64,000 bases of DNA from Pseudevernia furfuracea (lineage: Eukaryota; Ascomycota; Lecanoromycetes; Lecanorales; Parmeliaceae): positions 62,001-126,000 of the forward strand of contig JAIUPT010000032.1 of the NCBI GenBank assembly GCA_022315425.1, in the 5' to 3' direction. The notes beneath the pieces were generated by a model, which worked only from the letters and a program-made list of their open reading frames with translations, was not told the origin of the DNA and did not search any database. This document shows, piece after piece, positions 32,073 through 43,501 of the stretch (position 1 is the first letter of the stretch; every line of letters begins with the position of its first letter). Position numbers and translations under genes: made by a program.

Positions 32073-32170
32073 ATTGTGGGAAGATGCTTATGCTACAGTA
32101 CAAAAATATATGCGACGTTGCGTCGGACCTCCAATGCCAAGAGACGCAGACGATTTTGAATACGCTAAAT
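32070..32170 (+). repeat. Right arm of the inverted gene-fragment duplication
   Basis: 101 bp; equals the left arm plus an 18-bp in-frame segment. The frame stays open to a TGA near 32248 (LWEDAYATVQKYMRRCVG...). The parent gene is unknown and not in this window. Confidence 0.85.
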
Positions 32171-32319
32171 GTAGGACAAGCTCATACGAGTATGTCGAGG
32201 ACACAGCATTTCGGGGCGCCTCAACCCACTGTGAAGTCAATTGAAGAGCCCGCACTTTGTGGTCTTGCGATGTGAATATAGGGAAGACTCAAAAGACATT
32301 AACTTATAGTTGACGCTGT

Positions 32320-32380
32320 CTTCCACCGGTTGAACACAGTCTTCCACCCATTGAACACAGTCTTCCACCCATTGAACACT
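32320..32380. repeat. 21-bp tandem repeat, about 2.9 copies
   Basis: Unit CTTCCACCCATTGAACACAGT, located 100-160 bp before the LOG-family start codon. Confidence 0.9.
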
Positions 32381-32482
32381 AAGAGATCTTCAATTGGACG
32401 TTCATTATCTTGCATCTCTGACTGTCTTAGGATAAAAGCTTGGAATCGACTGTCTCTTCCCCATTTTCCTATAATTCCCAAG

Positions 32483-33262
32483 ATGGCTGCAGAATCCTCA
32501 AGACCAAACCTGCCGAGCTCCACCGTCTCGCGCCCCGCCGACAGCATCTCCAGCCCTACCAAAGGTCCCGTGGTCTGCGTCTTGTACGGCCCCTTCCCAT
32601 ACAACTGTAGCTACTCCTAACACGATAGCAGCTGCGCCTCATCCTCTGGAACCTCTCCCACCCATCGCGCCGCCGCGAAATCACTCGGCGAAACCTTCCA
32701 CAAGCACGGCATCCACCTCATCTACGGCGGCGGTACCGTCGGCATGATGGGCGAAATAGCCCGCACGCTCGTCTCCCTCTCAGGCCCCGACTCCGTATCC
32801 GGCATAATCCCTGCCCCCCTGGTGCGATTCGAGCAAGAAGGCCGGCCCGGCACAGCATCCGCGCAAAACGGGTGCTCGATCGACGAGAACATTTATGGCC
32901 GCATGACGGTCGTGCCGGACATGCATACGCGCAAGCAGTTGATGGCGCAGAAAGTTATGGAAGGGGGGCCGGGGAGCGGGTTTGTGGCGTTGTCAGGGGG
33001 TTATGGGACGTTGGAGGAGTTGATGGAGGTGATCACGTGGAATCAGTTGGGGATACATGGAAAGGGGATTGTGGTTTACAATGTGGAGGGATATTATGAC
33101 GGGTTGATACAGTGGGTGAGGACTGCCGTCAGTGCTGGATTCATTGCGCCCGGGAACGCGGGAATCCTGGTTGAGGCGCTCGATGCGGAGGAGGTAGTGA
33201 GGGAGTTAACCGAATATAAGGTAGCGGAGGGGAGATTCAATTTAGATTGGACTCAGAAGTGA
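32483..33262 (+). CDS. LOG: LOG-family protein (cytokinin riboside 5'-monophosphate phosphoribohydrolase type)
   Basis: Exons 32483-32583 and 32632-33262 join across a 48-bp intron (GTACGG...GCAG) to give 243 residues. The join creates VVCVFCASSSGTSP, the family's nucleotide-binding start. HLIYGGGTVGMMG follows, then the active-site block LSGGYGTLEELMEVITWNQLGIH. This block corresponds to PGGxGTxxE with Ser in place of the first Pro. The Arg/Lys-rich segment (MHTRKQLM) before it is also conserved. LOG enzymes release free base plus ribose 5-phosphate from nucleoside monophosphates, including cytokinin precursors. In fungi they may serve cytokinin production or nucleotide clean-up. The gene is tail-to-tail with PRE5 (168 bp). 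Confidence 0.9.
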
Positions 33263-33429
33263 GATGGGTTGAAGTGCTGAGCTGGGCCGTTGAAGGATTG
33301 GATACGCATCAAAAAGTCATGCGAAACATGCATAGCGAGGCGCTAGGAAATACCCATAGTCGCATGAAATCTGCAAACTTGGAGAGACATTCTTGAACAA
33401 TTACATCTTCCTGCGGCAAGAAGTCCTCT

Positions 33430-34387
33430 CTATGTATCCACCTCCATGCTATCTCCTGCATCTGCATCTGCACCTTCACCACCCTCCGCCATCCTCGTCT
33501 CAACAGCCGGCTCTGCACCCTCCAAAGCAGCCTCCAACAACGGTCCTACCTCCGCTCCATCATACAACTTGAAGCTCTCCGTCTTCCTCTTTCCGTCACT
33601 CGCCATGCCCGTAACCCCCACACTTGCGTTATCAATCGTCAGCTCCTTATCCTGACTCAAGCTCTCCTTCAGCGCTCTCAGTCCATGTTTGATAAGCTCA
33701 TCCCGGCTCGAGTCAGCAAATTCCTCTAGATGCCTCTCCAGATACGTCCTGGCCATTTGACTTCTCGCTCCAATGGCACAAGCCGCCATCTCCTGCGTCA
33801 TCCCTGAGGGCTGGAATTCGAACAGATGCGGTCCCGTCTCGTCCACGCCAGCAATCAGTAATCCAACACCATAAGGCCGCTTGCCGTAAACTTGTGTAGA
33901 AGTTTGAGCGCGGTCGCCGATTTGGGTGACGATACGTTCGAGGGGAATAGGACGACCGTAGGTCATCTTAGATGCGAGCGCTTGCTGTTTCATGAAGTTG
34001 GAGAGGACGCGGGCGTCGGAGGCGAGGCCGGCTAGGGCGATGCCGAAGTGGGAGTCTATGCCTATTACTTTTTTTTGGTAGGAGGAAAGTTCTTCTGCAT
34101 TTCTCTGGAGGCATAGTGGTGGTTAGCTGTTTGACACTCCGGAAAGATTTTAGAGGAGAAGGAGAGGAAGTCGTAGAGGCTGTACCTTCAGTGCTACTAG
34201 AACGGTATGTGTCTTGCTGGCGATTCCAACCACCACTGAACCTTGCTTGACAGCTTCTGATGCATACTCAACCTGGAAGATACGGCCTTGCGGCGAGCTG
34301 TGGAGATGGTGAGCTGTCGCTTCTCAATGGTAGGACGGGACCTGCATACAAAGTCACGGAATCGTTGTCATAGTTGTTTCTAAACAT
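33430..34387 (-). CDS. PRE5: 20S proteasome alpha subunit (PRE5 / PSMA1, alpha 6)
   Basis: Three exons (34387-34350, 34297-34186, 34104-33430) give 274 residues. The N-terminus MFRNNYDNDSVTFSPQGRIF...VEYASEAVKQGS is the alpha-subunit signature; alpha 6 is singled out by the FRN.YDND start. Further conserved text includes VALKRNAEELSSYQKK, GIDSHFGIALAGLASDARVLSNF, YGKRPYGVGLLIAG and RSQMARTYLERH. Introns are 34349-34298 (GTATGC...ACAG) and 34185-34105 (GTACAG...CCAG). The C-terminal tail is acidic and Ala/Glu-rich (ending SMEVDT), as in many PSMA1 proteins. It forms part of the outer ring of the 20S core particle and has no catalytic residue of its own. Confidence 0.95.
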
Positions 34388-34909
34388 CCTGAAGGACGTC
34401 AAACGTCATACGTTGTATTATGGAGTAATACGGAGTTTCCAGTGAGCTTGCTACACCCGGTGTAGAAGTATGAGTTGGCTAGTTGAAGGTAGCAGAGCTC
34501 AGGCAATCGAAGGCGACGTGATCCTCGTAGGGCTGAGAGCACCCTTGTCAGCGCCAAGAGGACAGAAACCTGCGGTGCGACAGCGGTTCAAGATTTACAG
34601 GCTTCAAAGACAGGCTCTCGCCTTATGTTGATCGTGTCCGAATTCAGATCATCTTTAAGGTTTCACGAGAGAATCACTGGTAGTGGACACAAGGCTCTCG
34701 CTGGCAAGATAGGCTCCCTTCGGCGTGCAGCTGCAAGGCTACGCACCACGTCACTCGAGGTCATTCAAATGGGCGTTCCACCCAGGCTGTTGTTTACGCC
34801 CATCAGCATCGTCAACTGAGTAGGTTGATACAAAAGATGTGATGAACCTTTCAGTTCAGAGGAAGTCTGTAAATTAGAAACGTTTCCTGATAGCCGCCTA
34901 CGAGCGATC
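34388..34909. other. Divergent intergenic region, PRE5 / DUF6594-type gene
   Basis: About 520 bp between two start codons facing away from each other. No gene seen; it probably holds both promoters. Confidence 0.45.
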
Positions 34910-35911
34910 ATGGCGAAAGCTGCCGATGGAGATTTCACAGCCATGGCCTCCGATGCCCAGAAGGATTCCAGAGACGGGAATGAGGATTCAGAGACAGCTC
35001 GGTTGTTTCGAAATCTGTGGAGCAATATCACTGATGACAATGCCCTTACCCTTTTTGGCTTCCGAAGGTTCAGAACGACTCATCTACTCAATCTGCGACT
35101 CCTGGAGACAGAGATTGACAATATCGATCACAAGATCTATCAAGCTGGACTGAGCCTGGGTCTTCCATCGACGAGCGCAGATAAATTGGGACTGAAGCAA
35201 AGCAAGAGAGATGAACGTACACCAAGCCCCGAGGAAGTCCTGAAGCCTGAGCTTGTTTCAAAGCTACGTCGACTTTTAAAGGAGTACGGTATGTCACTGT
35301 ATCAATCATGAGAACTAGGAAAGCTTGGACTTATTCCACGTTCTATCGCAGACGAAGGATTAGTCACGTTCAATCAAATCATGATGATGGAAACCTTTGC
35401 TTTAGCGGACAACAGCTGGCAAGCTAGCCTTCGAAGTGACAACCAAAACCCCTACGAGATGTACAAAACGCGGCTCGTACGAGTTGATACAGTCAGCCGG
35501 AGCAGCTCGGGTGACCTCCTTCGTCGCAGCCTACGAAAATACTTGCGAGCTTTCTGGTTCTTTATCCGCTTTCGAGGACAACACGCCCACCAAAAGCACA
35601 GCTCTTACTTGTCGGCCACGGAGCTGGAATCCAACCTCAAACGGTCCTATCAGAATACAAGCCGAATTGCAGATATGTTTACAAGGTTTTTGATTGCGTT
35701 GATAGCGGGTACTTTTCTTGTGACTCCGCTGGCAATTCTTTCGCATCAGTCTACCACTAAGGCACATCTAGTCACTATATCCGTTTTCATAGTTTTATTT
35801 TCTTTGCTTGTGTCACTTCTGACCAGGGCTACGAATGAAGAAACGATGGTGGCTTCTGCAGCGTACGCGGCTGTGCTATCGGTCTTTTTCTCGAATAATT
35901 CGAGTTCATAA
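34910..35911 (+). CDS. DUF6594-type membrane protein
   Basis: Exons 34910-35288 and 35352-35911 join in phase 1 across a 63-bp intron (GTATGT...GCAG), giving 312 residues. The join restores KEYDEGLVTFNQI. The N-terminal half reads like the DUF6594 family of fungi: LTLFGFRRFRTTHLLNLRLLETEIDNI, then a helical region ending RRLLKEYDEGL. The C-terminal part has two transmembrane helices with the family's pattern: ADMFTRFLIALIAGTFLVTPLAIL, and a second helix before ATNEETMVASAAYAAVLSVFF. The function of the family is unknown; such proteins are numerous in plant-associated ascomycetes. It lies head-to-head with PRE5. Confidence 0.8.
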
Positions 35912-36885
35912 ACTGTTGGCGAAGTTCTCAGACCACTAGTCGCTTTCAGTCATATGAGGTTTTTGAACGCAGCGTTGACGATCGAAAGTATCGAGTGGGC
36001 ATTCTTTCAGTAGCGTTCTACCTGCACAGGATAATTTGAAGACATTCCTGTTACAGTTCAGCACGTAATAGAAGTATATGCAAGGTGCGAAGACATGAAA
36101 CAACTTGGGACGAGCTAATTGGTTCCTTCTTCAGGTACATACAGCAGCGCGCAGCAGGCGGTGGGATTTAGCAATATCGCGGCATAGAGTGATCGAGACG
36201 TGATTACGAAGTAGCTGTGTACGTTGTTCGACTTCCGAAATACCGTGTAGCGACCTCAGTTGGACGACTGCTTGGATGAGCGAATCTCTGAGCATCAGCA
36301 ACGCCAGTACATTTTTGAGCGGTTGGGTCTGGATTTTCGAGTGATTGTCTCGCTAGGAACTGCATTGCATATGTGAGGCCAGCAGATTGGATGGGTGGGG
36401 TACGTTATGATAGGCCTTATAAGGTAGGCTTGTGGCTTACTAATCTAAAAACTGATACTGGTGGTACATCATCGAGGCTGCAAAACAATGCCACGAACAG
36501 AAAAAAGATGTCCGAATAAACCTCTCTCCAAATCAAATCGGATGATCTTTGGCCGTGGAGTGTTTCGTTCCAACACCGTTATACTTACAGCTGTAATGAC
36601 AAGGCGTGCGCATTTTAAGGCACATTCGTACGGTAGAGCTGGCCTTGCACTAGTTGGAGATCTTCCTCATGAGGCGTCCAGTTATTTTTAACTGCAGTGC
36701 ACCATCTCACCAATAACTTGGCCGCAGTCAAGTACTCTACTAGGCTGAGCGGACAGCTGAAAACCCTCTTTCGTCTTCTATTGACTGACACAACCAGGTA
36801 TACTGCTGACTCTCGGATGCTTCAAAATCAGCACGGACTGAGACAACCAGACCTACTGCTGAAATTCCAACACTCATAGTCCATC
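35912..36885. other. Intergenic 1 kb, no gene seen
   Basis: Short frames only. Confidence 0.4.
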
Positions 36886-38540
36886 ATGAGTGCGAAAAAT
36901 GACTCAGGCCTCAAGATTACACGGTTGCATGGCTCTGTGCCTTGGCACGGATCGAGCAAGTAGCAGCCATCAAGATGCTAGACGAATAGCATCAAGAACT
37001 TCCGAAGTCCGCTCGTGATTTTAACACATACACGTATGGCTCATCGGCAGTCACAACATTGTCATCGCATGCTTGCCCCTCAGTCACCCCGGAACGATCT
37101 CTGCATCGAGAATGGCGGACTTTCTACCAACAAGCTTTCCAAATATGAGACTATACTTGTTTGTGGGCATAGGTGGGGGGATACCTTACAATCCTCCCAG
37201 TTCAGATCCTGGTCAAGACATCCATCTCGGGGATGTCGTTGTTGGGGTGGATGAGTCGCCCGGCGTTGTGGGTGTTGTTCAATATGACTTCATGAGAGAT
37301 CGAGGAGAGGGCGGCAGGGATCTACTCGGAATCTTTGATAAGCCAAACCCAGAACTGTTGACTGCTTTGGGGAAGCTGTTCTCCAACTACGAAATGGGAG
37401 ATAGTAATCCCCACGAACACCTGACAAAGTTGACAGGCTTGAGGTCCGACTTTTCTCATGCCCCGCCTGGCGGAGATAAGTTCTTCCGGTCGACGCACAA
37501 GCACTTCGTGGGTACCTTGAACTGCGATCAATGCTCTATAGACGAGCTACTAGTCCGAAAGGAACGTCAGGCGCCGAAGACGGAGTCACTACAGCAGAAT
37601 CCAAGGGAGCCAGAGATTTCGATTCCGGTATTTCACCAAGGCTAAATTCTCTCTGGGGACTCGGTCATTAAGGATACTAAGCGAAGAGATAAGCTCAGCC
37701 GAGAATATCCTCGTGCACGCTACTTTGAGATGGAAGCTGCCGGAGTGGTGGACCAGACGCACTGTCTAGTGATACGGGGTATTGCCGACTACGCAGATTC
37801 CCATAAGAACCAAACATGGCAACCTTATGCAGCGGGGACAGCAGCAGCTTTTGCAAGAAAACGACTTTTGACTATCCAGCCTTCTATTGTTGCTCAATTG
37901 GGAACTATAGCTTCCACGACTGAGCAAGCTGCTCTATGGTCCCAACATTCGCTTGCAGTGGCATATCTTGGAAACAGGCAATACGACCTTGCAGCAACTC
38001 TCCTTGAGCAGGTTGTCGGGATTAGAAAGAAGACAGTGTCTACACATCCTGATCTTCTAGCATCGCAGCTAGCGCTCGGACAAGCCTATACAGGCAACAA
38101 GCGATATGTGAAAGCGTCAAAAACCCTTGAACAAGTATTTGAGATACGTGGTACAATACTACATGTCAAACACCCGACGCTTTTGATATCGCAGCACAGT
38201 CTTGCAGTAGCCTAATTTGGGATGGGAGGCGGTTATTATGAAAGAGCTAGCAGAGCTTCTTGAGCAGTTGATTCAGATAAGCGAAGACATATTAGCGTCT
38301 GATGATTTTAAGCTTTTGGTATCGCAGCACCATCTTGCAGTAGCCTATATTGAGATGGGAAAGGATCATTATGGAAGAGCAGCAGAGCTACTGGAGTGAG
38401 TGGTCAAGAGAAACGATGGCACGCTATCATCTGATGATCCTGATCTTTTGAAATCGCAGAAATGGCTTGAGAAAGTCAACAGGCTTATCGAGGATGAGGA
38501 GGATGCTGGATCCAGGCTCGCCTCTGGAGAGATGGTCTGA
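36886..38540 (+). pseudogene. Decayed nucleoside-phosphorylase/TPR (NLR-associated type) gene
   Basis: Broken frames spell a PNP_UDP domain: YTVAWLCALARIEQVAA near 36915, a TAG after KMLDE, then a 1-bp frameshift near 37045. A long intact stretch follows with LFVGIGGGIPYN, DIHLGDVVVG and VVQYDF (37073-37645). A TAA sits in the HQG-stop-ILSGD loop, followed by FEMEAAGVVDQTHCLVIRGIADYADSHKN. The sense then passes directly into kinesin-light-chain-like TPR repeats (SLAVAYLGNRQYDLAATLLEQVV and later copies), broken by further stops near 38215 and 38398. In fungi PNP plus TPR usually flanks an NB-ARC domain; here no NB-ARC is present between them. At least four stops and one frameshift make it non-functional as read. 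Confidence 0.75.
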
Positions 38541-39325
38541 TCTTGTAGCAAAGCCAAAAAGCAGCTACAGAATGTTCCAAAGATATGTCAATACAACAAG
38601 ATTGACATTCCCATCTCCCTCAACAGCTCCCTAGAAAACCCAACCCTCCTCAACCTAATGTCTACAATCAATCTAGACCGCGCTCCAGTCTAATGCGGCA
38701 GCTCATCGTCTTGCTTCCGCGGGAGCAGCTTCGACGAAAGCCTGCTCCAGGACTACGCCCGTACGTTTCCTCCCGAACACGTCAACGGCGAAGGATCAGT
38801 ACATCCAGTTACTCCAGAGTCAGCGACGGTCTACCACGCCATGAGTCCTCACACGACAGCCTGAAGCAAGCAGCCTCCCGCGATCCCGGCCTCCGTGCAT
38901 GACGAGTTCCTTGAATCCGTCTCTTTACGCGAGTGGGTTACTGCGCTTGGTGAGAGCGCAGTGAAGCATGAGCATGTGGGCAGGAATCTAGGGTCAAATT
39001 GTTGGATTTATTCCAACAACTCGCGTCTGGGGGACGAGAATCCGGTGATGGATTAGGACGAGAAATGTGGTGAGAGTGAGTACGGTCTCGAAAAGTTTGG
39101 AAGCGTCAAAGGTGGAGTGGGTGGAAGGGCGGATGACGCAGTGGCAAGTTTTGATCGAGAGTTGGTGGCTTCTTTGGAGTTACATATTTTGATAAAATTT
39201 TCACGGGTTACCTATTAGTTAATCGTCTTTGATGACTCGGTCACGTTTGTTTCATCTCTTCTTCAAAAATGCCAGAAAGGTGCAAAGTGAGCCGCAACAG
39301 TGTAACCACCCCCGGGCCGGTCGAG
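38541..39325. other. Intergenic with a possible relic frame
   Basis: At about 38895-39190 (+) a frame with one stop reads like protein (VHDEFLESVSLREWVTALGE, then later charged text). It may be debris of another gene; no family is recognised. Confidence 0.3.
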
Positions 39326-40732
39326 TCACGCTCGTCTCAGCCTCGACTCAATAACAGACTCCTCACCTACCCCCCTCCGCCAAATCCTCACAACCTCCAA
39401 CCCCGCCTCACCTAACAAGGCCCGCCACTGGCTCTCCGACCTCTCCATCCCCGCATGCAGTCCCATCATCTGCAAATCCAATGAAGCGGGAAACAGCGCC
39501 GTTTCCGTGTCCGCGAGAACGAACTCGCTGATCAGTAACTTTGAAAAACCAGGTTTCATGGCAAAGGCGGTGTGTTGGAGGATCTGGATGCAGGCGGAGT
39601 CAGCCCAGTCGTGGAAGATGGCGCGGAAGTGATAGGCGTGCGCGTCTGTTCAGCAATACGTCAGCCCTGTTCTTTTCCCATTGTTCTTTTTCAAAGAGAG
39701 GATGAGCAAAAAAAGCGAGCAAGCATGTGCAACGGACCTTTTATGAGTTGAGGCTCGAAGAAGTTGTGTCCCATGGCTGCGATACTCGTGTCGCTGAAAT
39801 TCGCCTTTGCGACCACATCCGGCAGATCCTGCAGCACCAAACGGCCCTGCAGATCTGGGTGTTTGGTCTTCAGGTTGACGAGATCGTGGCCCTGGTTTCC
39901 TCCAATGTCGACGAGCATTACTGCATCCTCCCCTACAGGGCCCAAAAGCTCTTGCTTCACAGGGTAAATATCAAACCAGCTTGGCTTTCCTTCGCGTCTC
40001 GATGCCATGAACCCATTGAATGTGGCGGCATGCTCGGGGTGTTGTTTCAACCAGGTCCAGAATTCCGATCCAAAGGCGTGGGCGAAAGCTGTGTTGTTAT
40101 TGTCGCAAGGATTTTGGTAACCAGTCGTGCGGAGGTAGTCGGGCAATTGGGCGGCCGTGGGCATGGCCATGTCGACCCAAAATTTGAAGCTCGTGGTACC
40201 TTGGGGTAGGGCCATGATCGCCGTCTTACTACTCGCTGCGTAGTTCTCTACACCAACTTCGGCGCAGAGACCGAGCGCTGTTATCACCCTCATTATGCGT
40301 GCTACCAGCAGATGAAAACTAGACTTAGTCATCTTTCGAAGACATGAGGGTGCATCCACGACTCGAAATACCTACTAAAAGGACATCTGCGTTGTGTTTC
40401 GAAGCCAATTCTTCTGCGGTCACTGGCTTTGGTTTTCGATCTACAAGGACGTGGAAGATACCAAGGTCAAGGGCAACCCTGATGGCAGCAGTCTGCCACG
40501 ACTGGTAGCCGATTCTGAGTATTGTCTCTAGTGGTGTTTCGGCAGCCAAATTCAGGGCGTGAACCTTGGAAAGCAGTTTCGCGCGGTTGATAGGGTCTGG
40601 ATTGGAGTCGTCTGCAACAAGCTCTCGAATTTCGTCGAGGAGCAGTCCAAGGACACTGCTAGGTTTCGTGGTTCCTGCTGAGGTTGAATCGCTGGCTGTT
40701 GTCGCAGGGATTTGAACGATAGAGTCACCCAT
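39326..40732 (-). CDS. SAM-dependent O-methyltransferase (COMT-like)
   Basis: Exons 40732-40372, 40301-39738 and 39645-39326 give 414 residues. Intron 40371-40302 (GTATTT...GACTAAG...TAG) restores HNADVLLVARIMRVITALGLC. Intron 39737-39646 (GTCCGT...ACAG) restores LIKDAHAYHFRAIFHDW. The N-terminal part is the dimerisation winged helix of the class (ALDLGIFHVL, then TAEELASKHNADVLLVARIMR). The SAM-binding motif VDIGGNQGHD is at about 251-260, followed by LVLQDLPDVV. FHDW (His about 320) marks the catalytic His region and LLISEFVL follows. It probably methylates a hydroxyl of a small secondary metabolite. No polyketide synthase, peptide synthetase or other cluster gene lies within the window, so it looks isolated here. 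Confidence 0.9.
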
Positions 40733-42158
40733 GATGGAGAAGCGGCAATGATACTACTTCTGCAAGATCCGGGTCGTTGGGAGGAAGAACTCGAGCTGAC
40801 AGAGACGTGTTTTGAGGACACTGCGGAGCCAAGCTTATCGTTTAGCAATCAAGAGGGACAAGAAGTGGGGATTCGTCAAGGTATGAGCGTAGAAGCAGAA
40901 TAATGATGTAGTGGTGTCACAGTAGGAAAATATCATCAGCTGTGAAGAGGTTTATATATGGTGTTGTCAAGTCATGCTAGGCCTCATTGGGAGTCATGGT
41001 GTTGTATGAGAGCGCAGTCTTGACACTGCACCTGCGATTAAAAATTGCAACAATAGCTTTCAGGCTCTCATCACGTTGATCTGACAGATCTGGGACATTG
41101 AAGTCTACCTGATCCCCGCAATAACGGTGCCAGCCTAGCATTAGTATGCATATCATACAAGTAAACCCATTTTTGGCACATGTACACCCCCTCAGATTGA
41201 ATTAGTATCCACGATCATCAAAGTGAAGCCTGTGCGCGCCGAGGAAGACGTAGGGTTTATTTATCGAATGTGCATTTATGAGAGGAAGACATCTTTATTC
41301 CTCCGTGAACTAGTGCCGTTCATTGCTTCGACCGCTAAATCACACATAATAATGTTTTGCAGAAAGAGAAAACTTCCAGGAATACTAGTCCCTCGACAAT
41401 TTTAAAGGTGTGAGGCACCTCTTTGATGCAAAGGGTAGTTGCGGGACCAACTGCGTTAATAGTGAAAGGTTTTTTTCTTCGATGCAGGTCGACGTTGCTG
41501 TCTTCAAGCTTTCATAGTCAAGGGTCTGGACATTTAACTAGGTAATGCAACCTAAGAGAGTGTAAAAGTATCGAAAAGGGGCGTACACGTACTTGTACGG
41601 CTATGAAGTCTATCCTCTTGGCAGTCCAGGCACAGCCACTAATTTGAATGTCTGCTGATAAGACCATAACCAGCATCCAGTGGTGGATATTTCCTTCTTT
41701 TCATACAAAGAATTAAACCAATGATGCGTTGAAAACCTGCCGAGCCACTACTCAGGAGGCACAAGGAGGGCAACCTCACGAGTGACGACCCTATAAAATT
41801 AATGCAGGAAACCAGTCTCTTCTATCGTCCTACTTGCATCACTTTCACCTCGCCAAAGCATCATTTAGGCGCATACTAATTCGTCGAAAGCCATGTCTTT
41901 GTATCCATAGATTTCAGCGCCATCAGGCTGTAGGAAGGCGACTATGAAGTCGCTGCACGAAAGAGGCGCACATTGCGGACTAAGATACCAAATGAGCATT
42001 ATGCACGAGTAGTTTAGCTTTGCATTGCGATCTTACTGCAAACATCTAAAGTGTCTACGGTTTATTGAATATATCATGACGCTGCAAGATAAACATTATC
42101 GATAGTTCCTCCGCAGCCCCAAGAAGCAAGGAGAAGCAGCGGATCGCGACCTAAGTCG
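40733..42158. other. Intergenic 1.4 kb, no gene seen
   Basis: Short frames only; includes the O-methyltransferase promoter. Confidence 0.4.
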
Positions 42159-43221
42159 TTGCTCTTCGATTGTGTTCTTTGGGATGAGCGTAAACGACTA
42201 GTGGGCACAATAATCTGGGTGGAAGACTATTGGGCATACCACACTGCCGACCACACGAACCTTAGTGCAAGGTTTTATGGATTCACAGCATTGCATTCTG
42301 CTGCTCAGGATGACCGCAAAGACTTTGTGAGGCTGCTAATAGATTCCAGTGACGATGTCAATCTGGAAACAGAGCATGCAGAGACGACACCACATATCGC
42401 TGTTTGTAGTGGACACGAGAGCGTCGCCAAGTTGCTCAAAGACTCCAAAATCGACACTGCCGCTGGAGACGAGGATGGTTGGATAGCACTTTTCATCGCC
42501 GCTTGGGAAGGAAATAGAAGACTGGCCAAGCTGCTGATAGCCTGTGGTCTCGACGTCAATGGGTTAGAGACCTCTGCATCTGGCTGCTGAGAATGGTCAC
42601 GACAAAAGCGCAAAGGCACTCATATATGCCAACGCCCTCGTCAATGCGAGAACAGTTTCATCATGGAGTAATCTTCACCTAGCCGCTATGGAGGACATGA
42701 GAGTACTGTCAGCTTGCTCCTTGCCTGTGGAGCTGATGCTAATCTCTATGATCACGAAGGATAATTTCCCCATTGTTTGCAGCAGTGCTTGGAAGGGTGG
42801 CGATCACGGAACAGCTGCTTCTAATCACAACGATTATCAAGACCCAAGATGTCCACGGCGATACTCCTTTGAGTAAGGCGGCACTTAACCGTCATTCAGC
42901 AATTGTTGAAGTTTTGCTGGAAGCTGGGGCTGAAACCAGTGACCTGAGCCAGGCCCTTGCTGTGACTTTCAGGATGTCATCTTGAACAGTGCGGCTGAAC
43001 GAGAGCCGGAGAGTGGGTATCCCTTAGTGTTTAGTCTGCTTGTGACAGAAGAAAAAGAGGGACTGCAGGCATGGTTAGAGGCTCGTCGAGCCAATGCAAC
43101 CAAAAACACACCGCAGATAAGAGAACCCGGGGACCAGGTCGAGGAGACGAAAGTTACACCAGTTGAAGAGAATCAACAAGAGAATCAACGTCACAGCACA
43201 GTGAAAGGTGATAGGACCTAA
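42159..43221 (+). pseudogene. Decayed ankyrin-repeat gene
   Basis: Successive frames each spell ankyrin repeats: FTALHSAAQDDRKDFVRLLID...DVNLETEHAETTPHIAV, then DGWIALFIAAWEGNRRLAKLLIACGLDVN. A shift near 42570 leads to PLHLAAENGHDKSAKALI, a shift near 42690 to GHESTVSLLLACGADANLYDHEG, then a TAA and another shift. A further run follows (GDTPLSKAALNRHSAIVEVLLEAGAE), ending in a stop near 42985. A last frame (42982-43221) is hydrophilic. At least three frameshifts and one or two stops show it is broken. Its upstream (effector or NACHT) part is not present. Confidence 0.7.
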
Positions 43222-43501
43222 GAGTCACAGATATAGTAGCCTTATTTGAGTGTAGAAGAGGCTAAATTCTTGAAGAACGATGTTAAAGGCAAAAGTGAAT
43301 AACAACACTCCTTTCCAAGCTGCTTCACTTTATCAGCAAAACTCTTAAGCGCGCGTCAAATACGGTTATTGGATAGCTCTTTAAGGACGTGTTCTAACAA
43401 TGTTTGGGGTGTTAAGCACTCACTTTGTGATCGTCCTCACAACTATCTACCCCTATTCACCCAATCTCACACTATCATCGCAGTTCAACCAGTCTCCAGC
43501 C

